DNA from: Desulfuromonas sp964536375
Lineage (GTDB): Bacteria; Desulfobacterota; Desulfuromonadia; Desulfuromonadales; Desulfuromonadaceae
Length of the DNA stretch: 64,000 nucleotides
Direction: 5' to 3'
NCBI GenBank assembly: GCA_964536375.1
Contig: CAZHXF010000001.1
Location: forward strand, 54,954-118,953
In this document: positions 35,728 through 44,513 of the stretch, in pieces
Layout: every line of letters begins with the position of its first letter
Position numbering within the stretch: position 1 is the stretch's first letter
Translations under genes and position numbers: made by a program
Notes under the pieces: generated by a model
What the model was told of the DNA's origin: nothing
The model's database searches: none
Seen by the model: only the letters and a program-made list of their open reading frames with translations

Positions 35728-35763
35728 AAAAAAGGCAAGGGTGTTTCCCTTGCCTTTTTTTCT
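35728..35763 (+). terminator. Rho-independent terminator after rplQ
   Basis: GGCAAGGG (35734-35741) pairs perfectly with CCCTTGCC (35747-35754) around a TGTTT loop. The stem is flanked by a run of A on the left and nine T on the right (35755-35763, one C after). It ends the S10-spc-alpha cluster; the trpE start is only 27 bases beyond it. Confidence 0.93.
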
Positions 35764-35790
35764 AGTTACAGACCTGGACGAGTGCTTATT

Positions 35791-37275
35791 ATGCAAATCC
35801 AACCTACATATGATGAATTTGTTAAGCTAACCAAGGTGGGTAATCTGATCCCGATTTATGCTGAAATATTAGCAGATATGGAGACTCCGGTTTCCGCCTT
35901 CAAAAAAATTGATAATGGGAGTCAGTCTTTTCTGCTGGAGAGTATCGAAGGCGGTGAAAAATGGGCGCGCTATAGCTTCCTAGGCTCCGGCTCCGGCACC
36001 ATGTTTCGTTCACGCGGTGATAACTATGAAATTCTGACCAACGGAGCTTTGGTAGAATCAGGTTCCTGCCTTGATCCTCTGGATAAACTTCAACAATTAA
36101 TGGTTCGCTTCAAGCCGGTAGAGTTTTCTGAATTGCCCCGTTTTTGCGGTGGTGCAGTCGGTTATCTTGGCTATGATATGGTGCGTTATATTGAAACACT
36201 TCCTGATAATAATCCTGCCTCAATTGGTAGTTATGACAGTTGCTTTGTGTTTTCCGATAGCCTGTTGATTTTTGATAACCGGCTACAGAAAATAAAAGTA
36301 GTCTATAATGCCTTTATCACTGACAGTACTGACTATCGTCAGGTCTATGATCTGGCTGTCAGCCAAATCCACAATCTTATAGAGCAATTGCGTACACCAC
36401 TACCACGCATTACTAAGGTCAAACCTGCTGACCAGCCCATTGTTCTGCATTCAAATTTCAGCGAGCATGATTTTATAGCAGCAGTTGAAAAATGTAAGGA
36501 ATATGTGCGTAGTGGTGATGTTATTCAGGTGGTGTTATCCCAGCGTTTTAGTGCTCCATGTCATGTAGATCCCTTTGATATTTATCGCTCCTTACGTACA
36601 ATTAATCCGTCTCCTTATATGTTTTTCCTCCGTTTTGCTGACAGCATTGTTGTCGGTGCTTCCCCTGAAGTTATGGTGCGCAAAGAGGATGATGTCGTCG
36701 AAGTACGCCCCATTGCTGGGACGCGTCCACGTGGCAGCACAGTAAGCGAAGATTTACTGCTGGAGCAGGAATTGCTCAATGATCCTAAAGAGCTTGCCGA
36801 GCATGTCATGTTGGTTGATTTGGGGCGCAATGATTTGGGACGGATTTGCCAGACCGGGAGTGTTGAAGTAAGCGAATTCAAAATGATTGAGCGCTATTCT
36901 CATGTGATGCATATTGTATCAAATATTCGCGGAAGGTTGCAGCCCGGTATCGATTCTTTTGACACTTTTCGCGCCACTTTTCCAGCCGGAACCTTGACTG
37001 GTGCCCCGAAGATTAGGGCTATGGAGATTATCGATGAACTAGAACCACAACGCCGTGAAATCTATGGCGGAGCTGTTGGGTATTTCTCTTATTCAGGCAA
37101 TATGGATCTAGCTATAGCTATTCGTACTTTGGTCGTTCATCGCGATACCATCCATTTGCAAGCTGGGGCTGGGATTGTTGTCGATTCAGATCCGCAGTCA
37201 GAGTACGAAGAGACTTTGAATAAAGCCCGTGGAGTTATGCAGGCAATCGAGATGGCAGAGGGGGGGCTGGATTAA
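35791..37275 (+). CDS. trpE: Anthranilate synthase component I
   Basis: A 494-residue chorismate-utilising enzyme making anthranilate with TrpG-supplied ammonia. The N-terminal Trp-binding part has LLESIEGGEKWARYSFLG. The catalytic domain has RPIAGTRPRG, DLGRNDLGRI, FPAGTLTGAPKIRAMEII and GAGIVVDSDPQSEYEET. ATG 35791 (MQIQPTYDEF) is preferred over GTG 35782. Neither has a strong ribosome site. Only 27 bases separate the start from the rplQ terminator, so there is no Trp-rich leader peptide. The stop overlaps trpG by one base. Confidence 0.97.
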   Translation: MQIQPTYDEFVKLTKVGNLIPIYAEILADMETPVSAFKKIDNGSQSFLLESIEGGEKWARYSFLGSGSGTMFRSRGDNYEILTNGALVESGSCLDPLDKLQQLMVRFKPVEFSELPRFCGGAVGYLGYDMVRYIETLPDNNPASIGSYDSCFVFSDSLLIFDNRLQKIKVVYNAFITDSTDYRQVYDLAVSQIHNLIEQLRTPLPRITKVKPADQPIVLHSNFSEHDFIAAVEKCKEYVRSGDVIQVVLSQRFSAPCHVDPFDIYRSLRTINPSPYMFFLRFADSIVVGASPEVMVRKEDDVVEVRPIAGTRPRGSTVSEDLLLEQELLNDPKELAEHVMLVDLGRNDLGRICQTGSVEVSEFKMIERYSHVMHIVSNIRGRLQPGIDSFDTFRATFPAGTLTGAPKIRAMEIIDELEPQRREIYGGAVGYFSYSGNMDLAIAIRTLVVHRDTIHLQAGAGIVVDSDPQSEYEETLNKARGVMQAIEMAEGGLD

Positions 37276-37865
37276 TGTTATTGATGATAGATAATTATGA
37301 CTCTTTCACCTACAACTTGGTGCAGTATTTTAGAGAATTGGGCGAAGAAGTTGTGGTTCGGCGCAATGATGCTACTGATCTGGCTGGTATTGCTGAATTG
37401 CAACCGGACAAACTGGTTATTTCGCCTGGTCCCTGTGATCCGCATCAGGCTGGAATATCCGTTGCTGCCATTCAACACTTTGCCGGTAAAATTCCAATTT
37501 TTGGTGTATGCCTCGGGCACCAAGCAATTGGCGCAGCTTTCGGTGGCAAGGTGGTGCGTGCCGACGAACTTATGCATGGTAAAACCAGTGATATTTATCA
37601 TGCTAATAGCGATATGTTCCGCGGCTTGCCTAATCCGTTCGTAGCAACTCGCTACCATTCATTAGTTGTTGAACGTAGTTCATTGCCTGAACAACTTGTA
37701 GTTACTGCATGGACAGAAAGTGACATGATAATGGGTCTGGCACATAAAACTTTGCCGGTATGGGGGGTACAGTTTCATCCAGAATCCATCCTTTCGGTCG
37801 CGGGCAAAGAGCTAATGGATAACTATTTGAACCTTGCGGAAGAGTTTTGGAGCTCTCATGATTAA
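37275..37865 (+). CDS. trpG: Anthranilate synthase component II (glutamine amidotransferase)
   Basis: A 196-residue class I amidotransferase giving ammonia to TrpE. Oxyanion strand SPGPCDPHQAG; nucleophile C79 in FGVCLGHQAIG; catalytic His-Glu in VQFHPESI near the C-terminus. The sequence could also serve PabA. Start and stop overlap trpE and trpD, so the three are likely translated together. Confidence 0.96.
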   Translation: MLLMIDNYDSFTYNLVQYFRELGEEVVVRRNDATDLAGIAELQPDKLVISPGPCDPHQAGISVAAIQHFAGKIPIFGVCLGHQAIGAAFGGKVVRADELMHGKTSDIYHANSDMFRGLPNPFVATRYHSLVVERSSLPEQLVVTAWTESDMIMGLAHKTLPVWGVQFHPESILSVAGKELMDNYLNLAEEFWSSHD

Positions 37866-38907
37866 AGAAGCTATTGCTCAGGTTGTAGAAGGTCGTGACC
37901 TTGATGAAAAAGTCATGATTGATGTCATGAACATGATCATGGGTGGTGAAGCGACCGCGGCGCAAATTGCAGCTTTTATAACGGCTTTACGCATGAAAGG
38001 TGAAACTGTAGCGGAGATTACCGGAGCTGCTAAGGTTATGCGCCAACACGCTACGCCAATCCATGTTCAACACACCCTAGATATAGATCGTGAAGAGATT
38101 AATAGTGATCAGGAAACTATTCTGGATACTTGTGGGACTGGGGGTAGTGGTACTAAAACCTTTAATATCTCAACTACCGTTGCTTTTGTTGTGGCCGCCT
38201 GTGGGGTTAAGGTAGCTAAACACGGTAACCGCAGTGTTTCATCAGCTTGTGGCAGTGCAGATGTACTGGAGGAACTCGGGGTTAATTTGTCCGTGCCGGC
38301 ACAAATAGTTGAGCGCTGTATTGATGAACTAGGAGTTGGATTTTTATTTGCTCCAGCTTTACATGGGGCAATGAAATATGCCATCGGACCACGCCGCGAA
38401 GTAGGTATTCGAACTATATTCAATTTGCTTGGACCGCTTACCAACCCGGCCGGAGCCGATAGGCAGGTAATGGGAGTATATCGCGAAAGCTTGGTTGAGC
38501 CTATTGCCCAGGTATTAACTCGCCTTGGTTGTATACGTGGTTTCGTTGTCCATGGTCTTGATGGAATGGACGAAATAACTTTGACTAATGAAACTCTTGT
38601 TGCCTCCATTGAGAATGGCGGAGTAACTGTGTCACAACTACAGCCGGAGAGGCTGGGGTTTACCCGTTGTGCTCTAGCCGATTTACAGGGCGGTGATGCC
38701 AAGCGTAATGCCACAATAGTGCGCGACATACTTGCGGGAGATAGAGGTCCTAAACGTGATGTTGTGGTGCTGAACAGCGGTTATGCCTTAGTCGCTGCCG
38801 GTGTTGCCAGTGATGTTGCTGCGGGGATTAAACTTGCCGCTGAGGCAATTGACAGCGGTGCCGCCCAGGGTAAGTTGGATGGGCTGATTCGGATAACAAA
38901 TCAATGA
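37858..38907 (+). CDS. trpD: Anthranilate phosphoribosyltransferase
   Basis: A 349-residue enzyme joining anthranilate and PRPP. Signatures: DTCGTGGSGTKTFNIST (PRPP pyrophosphate loop), KHGNRSVSSACGSADVLEELG, and FNLLGPLTNPAGADRQVMGV. ATG 37858 lies inside the end of trpG (8-base overlap) with GGAG 5 bases upstream; a longer open frame further upstream lacks family support. It overlaps trpC by 4 bases. Confidence 0.96.
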   Translation: MIKEAIAQVVEGRDLDEKVMIDVMNMIMGGEATAAQIAAFITALRMKGETVAEITGAAKVMRQHATPIHVQHTLDIDREEINSDQETILDTCGTGGSGTKTFNISTTVAFVVAACGVKVAKHGNRSVSSACGSADVLEELGVNLSVPAQIVERCIDELGVGFLFAPALHGAMKYAIGPRREVGIRTIFNLLGPLTNPAGADRQVMGVYRESLVEPIAQVLTRLGCIRGFVVHGLDGMDEITLTNETLVASIENGGVTVSQLQPERLGFTRCALADLQGGDAKRNATIVRDILAGDRGPKRDVVVLNSGYALVAAGVASDVAAGIKLAAEAIDSGAAQGKLDGLIRITNQ

Positions 38908-39701
38908 TTCTCGATAAGATTCTAGCAAGAAAAATTACCGAAGTTGCTGCCGCCAAGGCGCAGATAAGTAGCGCGGCATTACAAGATAAAATTGCCCAGT
39001 GTCCAACTACCCGTGGTTTTGAAGCACGTCTGCGGGATCGCAGTCAACAAGGCACGGCTATAATCGCCGAGGTAAAAAAAGGCTCACCCTCCAAGGGGAT
39101 CATCCGGGCAGATTTTGACCACCTTGCCATCGCTCGTGGTTATGCTACCGCCGGTGCCTGTTGTTTGTCAGTACTGACTGATGAATCTTTTTTTTATGGC
39201 AATTTGAGTTTTCTCAGTGATATCACAGCGCAGGTAGATATCCCACTGTTGCGCAAAGATTTTATCATTGACCCTTATCAGATATATGAAGCGCGTGCCT
39301 ATGGTGCTGATGCTATCTTGTTAATTGCTGCCGCACTTAAGCTAGAGCAGTTGCAACAATTTCATGAATTGGCACAGCAATTGGGTTTAGATGTATTGCT
39401 CGAAGTGCATAATGCAGAAGAGTTGCAACTGGCATTGCAAACCGATTGTACGTTGTTGGGGATAAACAATCGCTGCCTGAAAACCTTCGTCACCGACTTA
39501 CAGGTCAGCGAACGCTTATTACGCTTGATACCGCCGCAGCGCATGGTGGTTTCTGAGAGTGGGATTCATAGTCGCGCCGATATAGAACGGCTGCAACTAG
39601 CCGGAGCTGGCGCTTTTCTCGTTGGTGAAAGCTTGATGCGTGAAGATGACTTTGCCGCTAAGTTACATCAACTGCTCGGGGATAACCGTGCCAGTAGGTG
39701 A
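38904..39701 (+). CDS. trpC: Indole-3-glycerol phosphate synthase
   Basis: A 265-residue TIM-barrel enzyme. It has ILDKILARKITEVAA at the N-terminus, IIAEVKKGSPSKGII with the catalytic Lys, LLRKDFIIDPYQIYEARAYG, LLEVHNAEEL, GINNRCLKTF and VSESGI. It closes the indole ring for TrpAB. It overlaps trpD by 4 bases (ATGA). Confidence 0.97.
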   Translation: MILDKILARKITEVAAAKAQISSAALQDKIAQCPTTRGFEARLRDRSQQGTAIIAEVKKGSPSKGIIRADFDHLAIARGYATAGACCLSVLTDESFFYGNLSFLSDITAQVDIPLLRKDFIIDPYQIYEARAYGADAILLIAAALKLEQLQQFHELAQQLGLDVLLEVHNAEELQLALQTDCTLLGINNRCLKTFVTDLQVSERLLRLIPPQRMVVSESGIHSRADIERLQLAGAGAFLVGESLMREDDFAAKLHQLLGDNRASR

Positions 39702-39720
39702 TCAAACTAACGCAGCCGCA

Positions 39721-40332
39721 ATGCGTGTTAAAGTGTGCGGTATTACTAATCTAGAAGATGCCCACCACGCCATTGCTATGGGGGCAGATGCCCTCGGTTT
39801 TGTTTTTTATCCGCTCAGCCCGCGCTATATTGCGCCATCAGCAGCACAGCAGATTATTGCTCAGTTACCACCACTAGTTTCTATCGTCGGTTTATTTGTT
39901 AACGCCGATCCAGATTTTATCCGCGCAGTAATTGGTCAATGCAATCTAGATACGTTACAATTGCATGGCGATGAAACCCCGCAGCAATGTGTTTATTCTG
40001 GAGTGAAAGTTATCAAAGCTTTACGCGTCAATAGCGAAGATTGTCTGCGCGGTATGCTAGACTACCCTGTTTCGGCACTGCTTCTGGATGCTTGGAGCGC
40101 CGACGCCTATGGTGGTACCGGAAAAACTGGACGTTGGGACTTGGCAGCACAAGCGGCACAACGGTTGCCAGTTATCTTGGCTGGGGGGCTGAATAAGGCT
40201 AATGTTGCTCAGGCGATAGCTGCTGTGGGACCCTATGCTGTTGATGTTTCCAGTGGCGTTGAACTGGTTCCGGGGCGTAAAGATCCACAGTTGGTGCGCG
40301 ACTTTATTTACACAGCAAAAGGTTGGAGATAG
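39721..40332 (+). CDS. trpF: Phosphoribosylanthranilate isomerase
   Basis: A 203-residue TIM barrel beginning MRVKVCGITNLEDA (catalytic Cys7-type position) with ALGFVFYPLSPRYI, LHGDETP, LLDAWSADAYGGTGKTGRWD (catalytic Asp) and VDVSSGVE. A GTG at 39688, preceded by GGGGA, would give an 11-residue extension overlapping trpC by 14 bases and cannot be ruled out. Chosen start follows the family. Confidence 0.95.
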   Translation: MRVKVCGITNLEDAHHAIAMGADALGFVFYPLSPRYIAPSAAQQIIAQLPPLVSIVGLFVNADPDFIRAVIGQCNLDTLQLHGDETPQQCVYSGVKVIKALRVNSEDCLRGMLDYPVSALLLDAWSADAYGGTGKTGRWDLAAQAAQRLPVILAGGLNKANVAQAIAAVGPYAVDVSSGVELVPGRKDPQLVRDFIYTAKGWR

Positions 40333-40336
40333 ATCA

Positions 40337-41530
40337 ATGTATGAATATCCGGATTCTCGTGGTTACTTTGGTCAATTTGGCGGGCGCTATGTGGCGGAAA
40401 CTCTTATGCCGGCGCTGTTTGATCTTGAAGAAGCGTATGTAGCCGCACAGGCTGATCCCGCATTTCAACAAGAGTATGACTATTATCTGAAGCACTATGT
40501 CGGGCGCCCAAGTCCCCTCTATTTTGCCGAACGGCTGACCGAGCATCTTGGCGGAGCCAAGATATATCTCAAGCGCGAGGATTTGAACCATACTGGTGCG
40601 CATAAGGTTAATAACACCGTTGGACAGGTGTTACTGGCGCGGCGTATGGGTAAGAAAAAAATAATCGCGGAAACTGGAGCCGGACAACATGGTGTTGCTA
40701 CGGCAACGGTAGCGGCGCGTTTCGGGCTACAATGTGACGTGTTTATGGGCACCGAAGATATCCGTCGCCAATCGCTAAACGTGTTTCGCATGAAATTACT
40801 TGGTGCAACAGTGCATGGTGTGACCGGCGGCACGGCGACCCTTAAAGATGCTATGAATGATGCACTGCGCTACTGGGTAACCAATGTCAGTGATACCTTC
40901 TATGTTATTGGCACCGTAGCTGGTCCGCATCCATATCCGCAGATGGTGCGTGACTTCCAGGCTATTATCGGTCGTGAGACGCGCGAGCAGATTCTGGCAA
41001 TGGAAGGGCGGTTACCCGATGTCGCCATTGCCTGTATCGGCGGTGGTTCCAATGCCATGGGTATGTTTTACCCGTTTATTAATGATGAACAGGTGCGTTT
41101 GCTTGGTGTTGAGGCGGCAGGACTTGGTTTGGCTAGCAATAAACACGCTGCCAGCATCGGCGCTGGGCGCGTTGGTGTGCTCCATGGTAATAAAACATTT
41201 TTACTCCAAAACGCCGATGGGCAGATACAGCATGCTCATTCCATTAGTGCTGGTCTTGATTATCCCGGTGTCGGCCCAGAGCATGCGTTGTTGCACGAGA
41301 TTGAACGCGCTGAATACTGCGCTATTACCGACGCTGAAGCTCTCGATGGCTTTCAGCAGTTAACATTGTTGGAGGGGATAATCCCCGCCCTTGAAAGTGC
41401 CCACGCAATTGCCCAGGTGATCAAACTGGCGCCGACTATGCGCCCTGATCAAACTATTGTTGTCTGTCTGTCCGGGCGAGGCGATAAAGATATGCACACC
41501 GTGGCTGAAGCTTTTGATGTGAAACTATAA
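40337..41530 (+). CDS. trpB: Tryptophan synthase beta subunit
   Basis: A 397-residue PLP enzyme condensing indole and serine. It begins MYEYPDSRGYFGQFGGRYV, has the PLP lysine in EDLNHTGAHKVNNTVGQ, the activity motif AETGAGQHGVATATVAA, and the phosphate site GGGSNAMG. GGAG lies 8 bases before ATG 40337. Its partner trpA is 2.2 kb downstream, separated by two non-trp genes. Confidence 0.97.
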   Translation: MYEYPDSRGYFGQFGGRYVAETLMPALFDLEEAYVAAQADPAFQQEYDYYLKHYVGRPSPLYFAERLTEHLGGAKIYLKREDLNHTGAHKVNNTVGQVLLARRMGKKKIIAETGAGQHGVATATVAARFGLQCDVFMGTEDIRRQSLNVFRMKLLGATVHGVTGGTATLKDAMNDALRYWVTNVSDTFYVIGTVAGPHPYPQMVRDFQAIIGRETREQILAMEGRLPDVAIACIGGGSNAMGMFYPFINDEQVRLLGVEAAGLGLASNKHAASIGAGRVGVLHGNKTFLLQNADGQIQHAHSISAGLDYPGVGPEHALLHEIERAEYCAITDAEALDGFQQLTLLEGIIPALESAHAIAQVIKLAPTMRPDQTIVVCLSGRGDKDMHTVAEAFDVKL

Positions 41531-41556
41531 TGGGAGCCATGCTCCCGGGAGCTACT

Positions 41557-42885
41557 ATGCTTTTTACCGAATTAGAATTGCCGCAGCAGGTGCAGCAAGG
41601 AATTAAGGCTCAGGGCTTTCTTGAGTTGACCCCAGTGCAGCAACAGGCGATACCTTTGGCGTTGGCTGGCAAGGATGTCGCAGCACAGGCTCAGACTGGT
41701 ACCGGAAAAACCGCAGCATTTCTGATTGCGTTATTCACTCGCTTACTCAACGACACCAAACCTATTAGCAAGAATCCACGTGCCTTGATTATGGCTCCAA
41801 CCCGTGAGTTAGTGGTGCAGATATGTGCAGACGCTAACAATATAGGCGTCGATTGCGGGCTTAAGATAGTCCCGATATTTGGTGGTATTGATTATGAACG
41901 CCAGCGTAAATCACTAGTCGATGGTGTCGATGTTATTGTCGCTACACCGGGGCGATTAATTGATTATGCCAAACAAAAGGTGTTTTCTTTTAATAGCATT
42001 GAAGTGTTGGTCATTGATGAAGCCGATCGCATGTTTGATATGGGCTTTATTGCTGATTTGCGCTACATCCTGCGCAAGTTGCCGTCGTTTGATAAACGTC
42101 AGACCATGCTGTTTTCCGCTACCCTGTCGCCGCGTGTGATGGAGTTAGCGTACGATTTTATGAACAACGCCGAAAAGGTGCAGATTGAGCCTCAGCAGGT
42201 AACGGCAGAACGTGTGGAACAAATTGTTTATCATGTTGGCTGCAAAGAAAAACTGCCGTTGCTGTTGGGTTTGCTCAATGAGCGCATGGACGGCGGTCGC
42301 GTTATGGTGTTTGCCAATACCAAGCGTGAAACCGAGTATGTAACCAAGGTGTTGCAGGCCAACAATTACAAGGCGGAGCAAATTTCCGGTGATATATCGC
42401 AGGTGAAGCGGATGCGGATATTGCAGGAATTTAAGGATGATAAAATTAATATTTTGGTGGCCACTGATGTTGCTTCGCGCGGGATTCATATTGATGATGT
42501 AACCCACGTGGTCAACTACGATGTACCACAGGATCCAGAAGATTATGTGCACCGTATCGGACGCACGGCACGTGCTGGTGCTACAGGTTTTGCCATTACT
42601 ATGGCTGACGAAAATCTGGTTTTTCATCTGCCGGCTATCGAGGAATATATCGGTGACAAGATTGTCAGCGAGGTGCCAGAAGAACAGTTGTTTTGCTGGA
42701 AGTACCAACGCCCACAACTGAAAAAAAAATCACCACCACAACGCAAGGGCAGTTTTGCGAAGGGTGGGGCTAAGCCAGCGCATAAAACAAGCTCTAACCC
42801 AAGTGCTACAGCGGGTACTAAGCTGCCACGGCGGCGTCCGCGGCGGATTAAACCAGCAACCGTTCCTGATAATACCCCGAAATGA
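41557..42885 (+). CDS. DEAD-box RNA helicase (RhlB/RhlE-like)
   Basis: A 442-residue helicase. Q motif FLELTPVQQQAIPLAL; Walker A AQTGTGKTAAF; PTRELV; TPGRLIDYA; DEAD box VIDEADRMFDMGF; SAT in LFSATLSP; and HRIGRTARAGATG. A basic, low-complexity tail of about 60 residues (PPQRKGSFAKGG, RRRPRRIKP) suggests extra RNA binding. ATG 41557 with GGGAG five bases upstream is chosen over ATG 41530, which overlaps the trpB stop. It lies between trpB and trpA, on the same strand and without gaps. The exact subfamily is uncertain. Confidence 0.93.
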   Translation: MLFTELELPQQVQQGIKAQGFLELTPVQQQAIPLALAGKDVAAQAQTGTGKTAAFLIALFTRLLNDTKPISKNPRALIMAPTRELVVQICADANNIGVDCGLKIVPIFGGIDYERQRKSLVDGVDVIVATPGRLIDYAKQKVFSFNSIEVLVIDEADRMFDMGFIADLRYILRKLPSFDKRQTMLFSATLSPRVMELAYDFMNNAEKVQIEPQQVTAERVEQIVYHVGCKEKLPLLLGLLNERMDGGRVMVFANTKRETEYVTKVLQANNYKAEQISGDISQVKRMRILQEFKDDKINILVATDVASRGIHIDDVTHVVNYDVPQDPEDYVHRIGRTARAGATGFAITMADENLVFHLPAIEEYIGDKIVSEVPEEQLFCWKYQRPQLKKKSPPQRKGSFAKGGAKPAHKTSSNPSATAGTKLPRRRPRRIKPATVPDNTPK

Positions 42886-43574
42886 CTATTGCACAACTGT
42901 CTATACCTGAATTAGCCAACTGCCAGCGCTGCCCACGTTTAGTGGATTACCTGAGCCAGTTGCCTGCCAAGGGCGCGTACTCGCGCTCAGACTATTGGAA
43001 TAAACCGGTAGCGGGGTTTGGCGATATAAACGCACAGGTGTGGTTGATTGGTCTAGCTCCGGGAGCCCATGGCGCCAATCGCAGTGGGCGCCCATTTACT
43101 GGAGATGGCGCTGGAGATTTCATGTATCCACTGTTGTATCAGGCAGGGTTCAGCAACCAAGCTCAGGCGCATTCAATAAATGATGGTTTGCAGCTCAAAG
43201 ATCTTTATATTAGTAATGCGGTTAAGTGTGTCCCCCCGGGGAATAAACCAACGGCAGCAGAGTTTACCAACTGCCGCCCATTTCTCCTGCTGGAGTGGCA
43301 GCAATTAACCCAGGTACGCGTACTGTTTGCCTTGGGGCGTGACTCCTTTGTCAGCGTGTTGCGTTTGTTAAAAGATGCTGGGGTCATTCAGCGCTTGTCT
43401 GATTATCCTTTTCTGCACAATGCAGCTTATCCGTTGGCTAATGGCCAGTGGCTGCTGGCCAGTTATCACACCAGCCGCTACAATGTACACACGCGTCGGA
43501 TCACTCCAGCACTGTTTTTGCAGGTTTTGCAGCATGCGCAGCAGTTAACTCACACCGAGGCGATAGTAGGTTAA
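42882..43574 (+). CDS. Uracil-DNA glycosylase, family 5 (UDGb-like)
   Basis: A 230-residue glycosylase removing uracil from DNA. The motif GLAPGAHGANRSGRPFTGDG is the hallmark of family 5 (UDGb), known mainly from thermophiles, mycobacteria and some proteobacteria. The late motif around YHTSRYNVHT also fits. Four cysteines, C14, C17, C116 and C131, are spaced for a 4Fe-4S cluster. The start overlaps the helicase stop by 4 bases (ATGA), so translation is likely coupled. A 113-base gap with no clear promoter separates it from trpA. Confidence 0.93.
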   Translation: MTIAQLSIPELANCQRCPRLVDYLSQLPAKGAYSRSDYWNKPVAGFGDINAQVWLIGLAPGAHGANRSGRPFTGDGAGDFMYPLLYQAGFSNQAQAHSINDGLQLKDLYISNAVKCVPPGNKPTAAEFTNCRPFLLLEWQQLTQVRVLFALGRDSFVSVLRLLKDAGVIQRLSDYPFLHNAAYPLANGQWLLASYHTSRYNVHTRRITPALFLQVLQHAQQLTHTEAIVG

Positions 43575-43687
43575 TTAGTGTGTTAGTACCAGAAAACGGT
43601 TGAAAGCATACCGGCTATTGCATTAAACTCACAGAATTGTGTAGTTAGGCGTAACAATGAAATTGGCTAGTCAATAAAGGGGATACT

Positions 43688-44500
43688 GTGGGGCGGATAG
43701 AAGAGACATTTGCACGGCTTAAACAGCGCAACGAAAAAGCTTTAATCCCTTTTATTACTGCTGGTGATCCCAATATCCAGGTGACAGAGCAGATAATTAC
43801 AGAACTGATTGCGGCTGGTGCAGATATCATTGAACTCGGTATGCCTTTTTCCGATCCTATGGCTGACGGTCCAACAATTCAGGCGTCCTCAGAACGAGCT
43901 TTAGCTGCGGGCACTACTTTGCACAACGTGTTAGAGCTTGTTGCCAGAGTGCGTACGTATAGTCAGATTCCTATCGTCCTCATGGGTTACTATAATCCGA
44001 TCTATAGTTATGGTGGACAGTGTTTTGCCGAACATGCCAAACATGCCGGTGTTGATGGTCTGTTGTTGGTAGATTTGCCGCCGGAAGAGCGGGATGAGTT
44101 GGCTGTATTTACTGCCCCGCTGGGCATTCATCTGATAACTATGCTAGCGCCGACGACACCACCGCAGCGCAGCGCTGATCTATTGGCTGTAGCGCAGGGG
44201 TTTGTCTACTATGTGTCTATGACTGGTGTTACCGGCACTGCCAAGGTTGATAGCGCGGCCATACAAGTTAAAGTTAATCAGTTATGTGAACAAAGCCCAG
44301 TACCTGTTGCCGTTGGTTTCGGTATTACTAGTGCTGCAGATGCTGGATCAATCTCGCGTTTTTCCGATGCCGTCGTGGTTGGAAGCGCTCTCGTTAATGT
44401 CATTAAACAGTATGCTGAATCACCCCGCTTGTTGGAGGAAGTTCATCGCTTCGTGCGTGAGCTTAAACAGGGTATTCTTGATGCGACTGATAATAAATAA
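43688..44500 (+). CDS. trpA: Tryptophan synthase alpha subunit
   Basis: A 270-residue TIM barrel releasing indole from indole-3-glycerol phosphate. Catalytic E49 (ADIIELGMPFSDP) and D60 (MADGPTIQ) match the classical numbering. It also has YYVSMTGVTGT and VAVGFGITSA. GTG start at 43688 with AAGGGGA upstream. It is separated from trpB by the helicase and UDG genes and joined to accD with a 13-base gap. Confidence 0.97.
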   Translation: MGRIEETFARLKQRNEKALIPFITAGDPNIQVTEQIITELIAAGADIIELGMPFSDPMADGPTIQASSERALAAGTTLHNVLELVARVRTYSQIPIVLMGYYNPIYSYGGQCFAEHAKHAGVDGLLLVDLPPEERDELAVFTAPLGIHLITMLAPTTPPQRSADLLAVAQGFVYYVSMTGVTGTAKVDSAAIQVKVNQLCEQSPVPVAVGFGITSAADAGSISRFSDAVVVGSALVNVIKQYAESPRLLEEVHRFVRELKQGILDATDNK

Positions 44501-44513
44501 AGTGAGGTAGCTC

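Noticed and set aside
38109..38729. A 206-codon minus-strand frame inside trpD
   Set aside because: It is antisense to strongly conserved trpD motifs and has no ribosome site or family resemblance.
41521..41560. The GGGAGC...GCTCCC repeat around the trpB-helicase junction as a terminator
   Set aside because: The stem is short, includes the ribosome site of the helicase gene, and has no T run.
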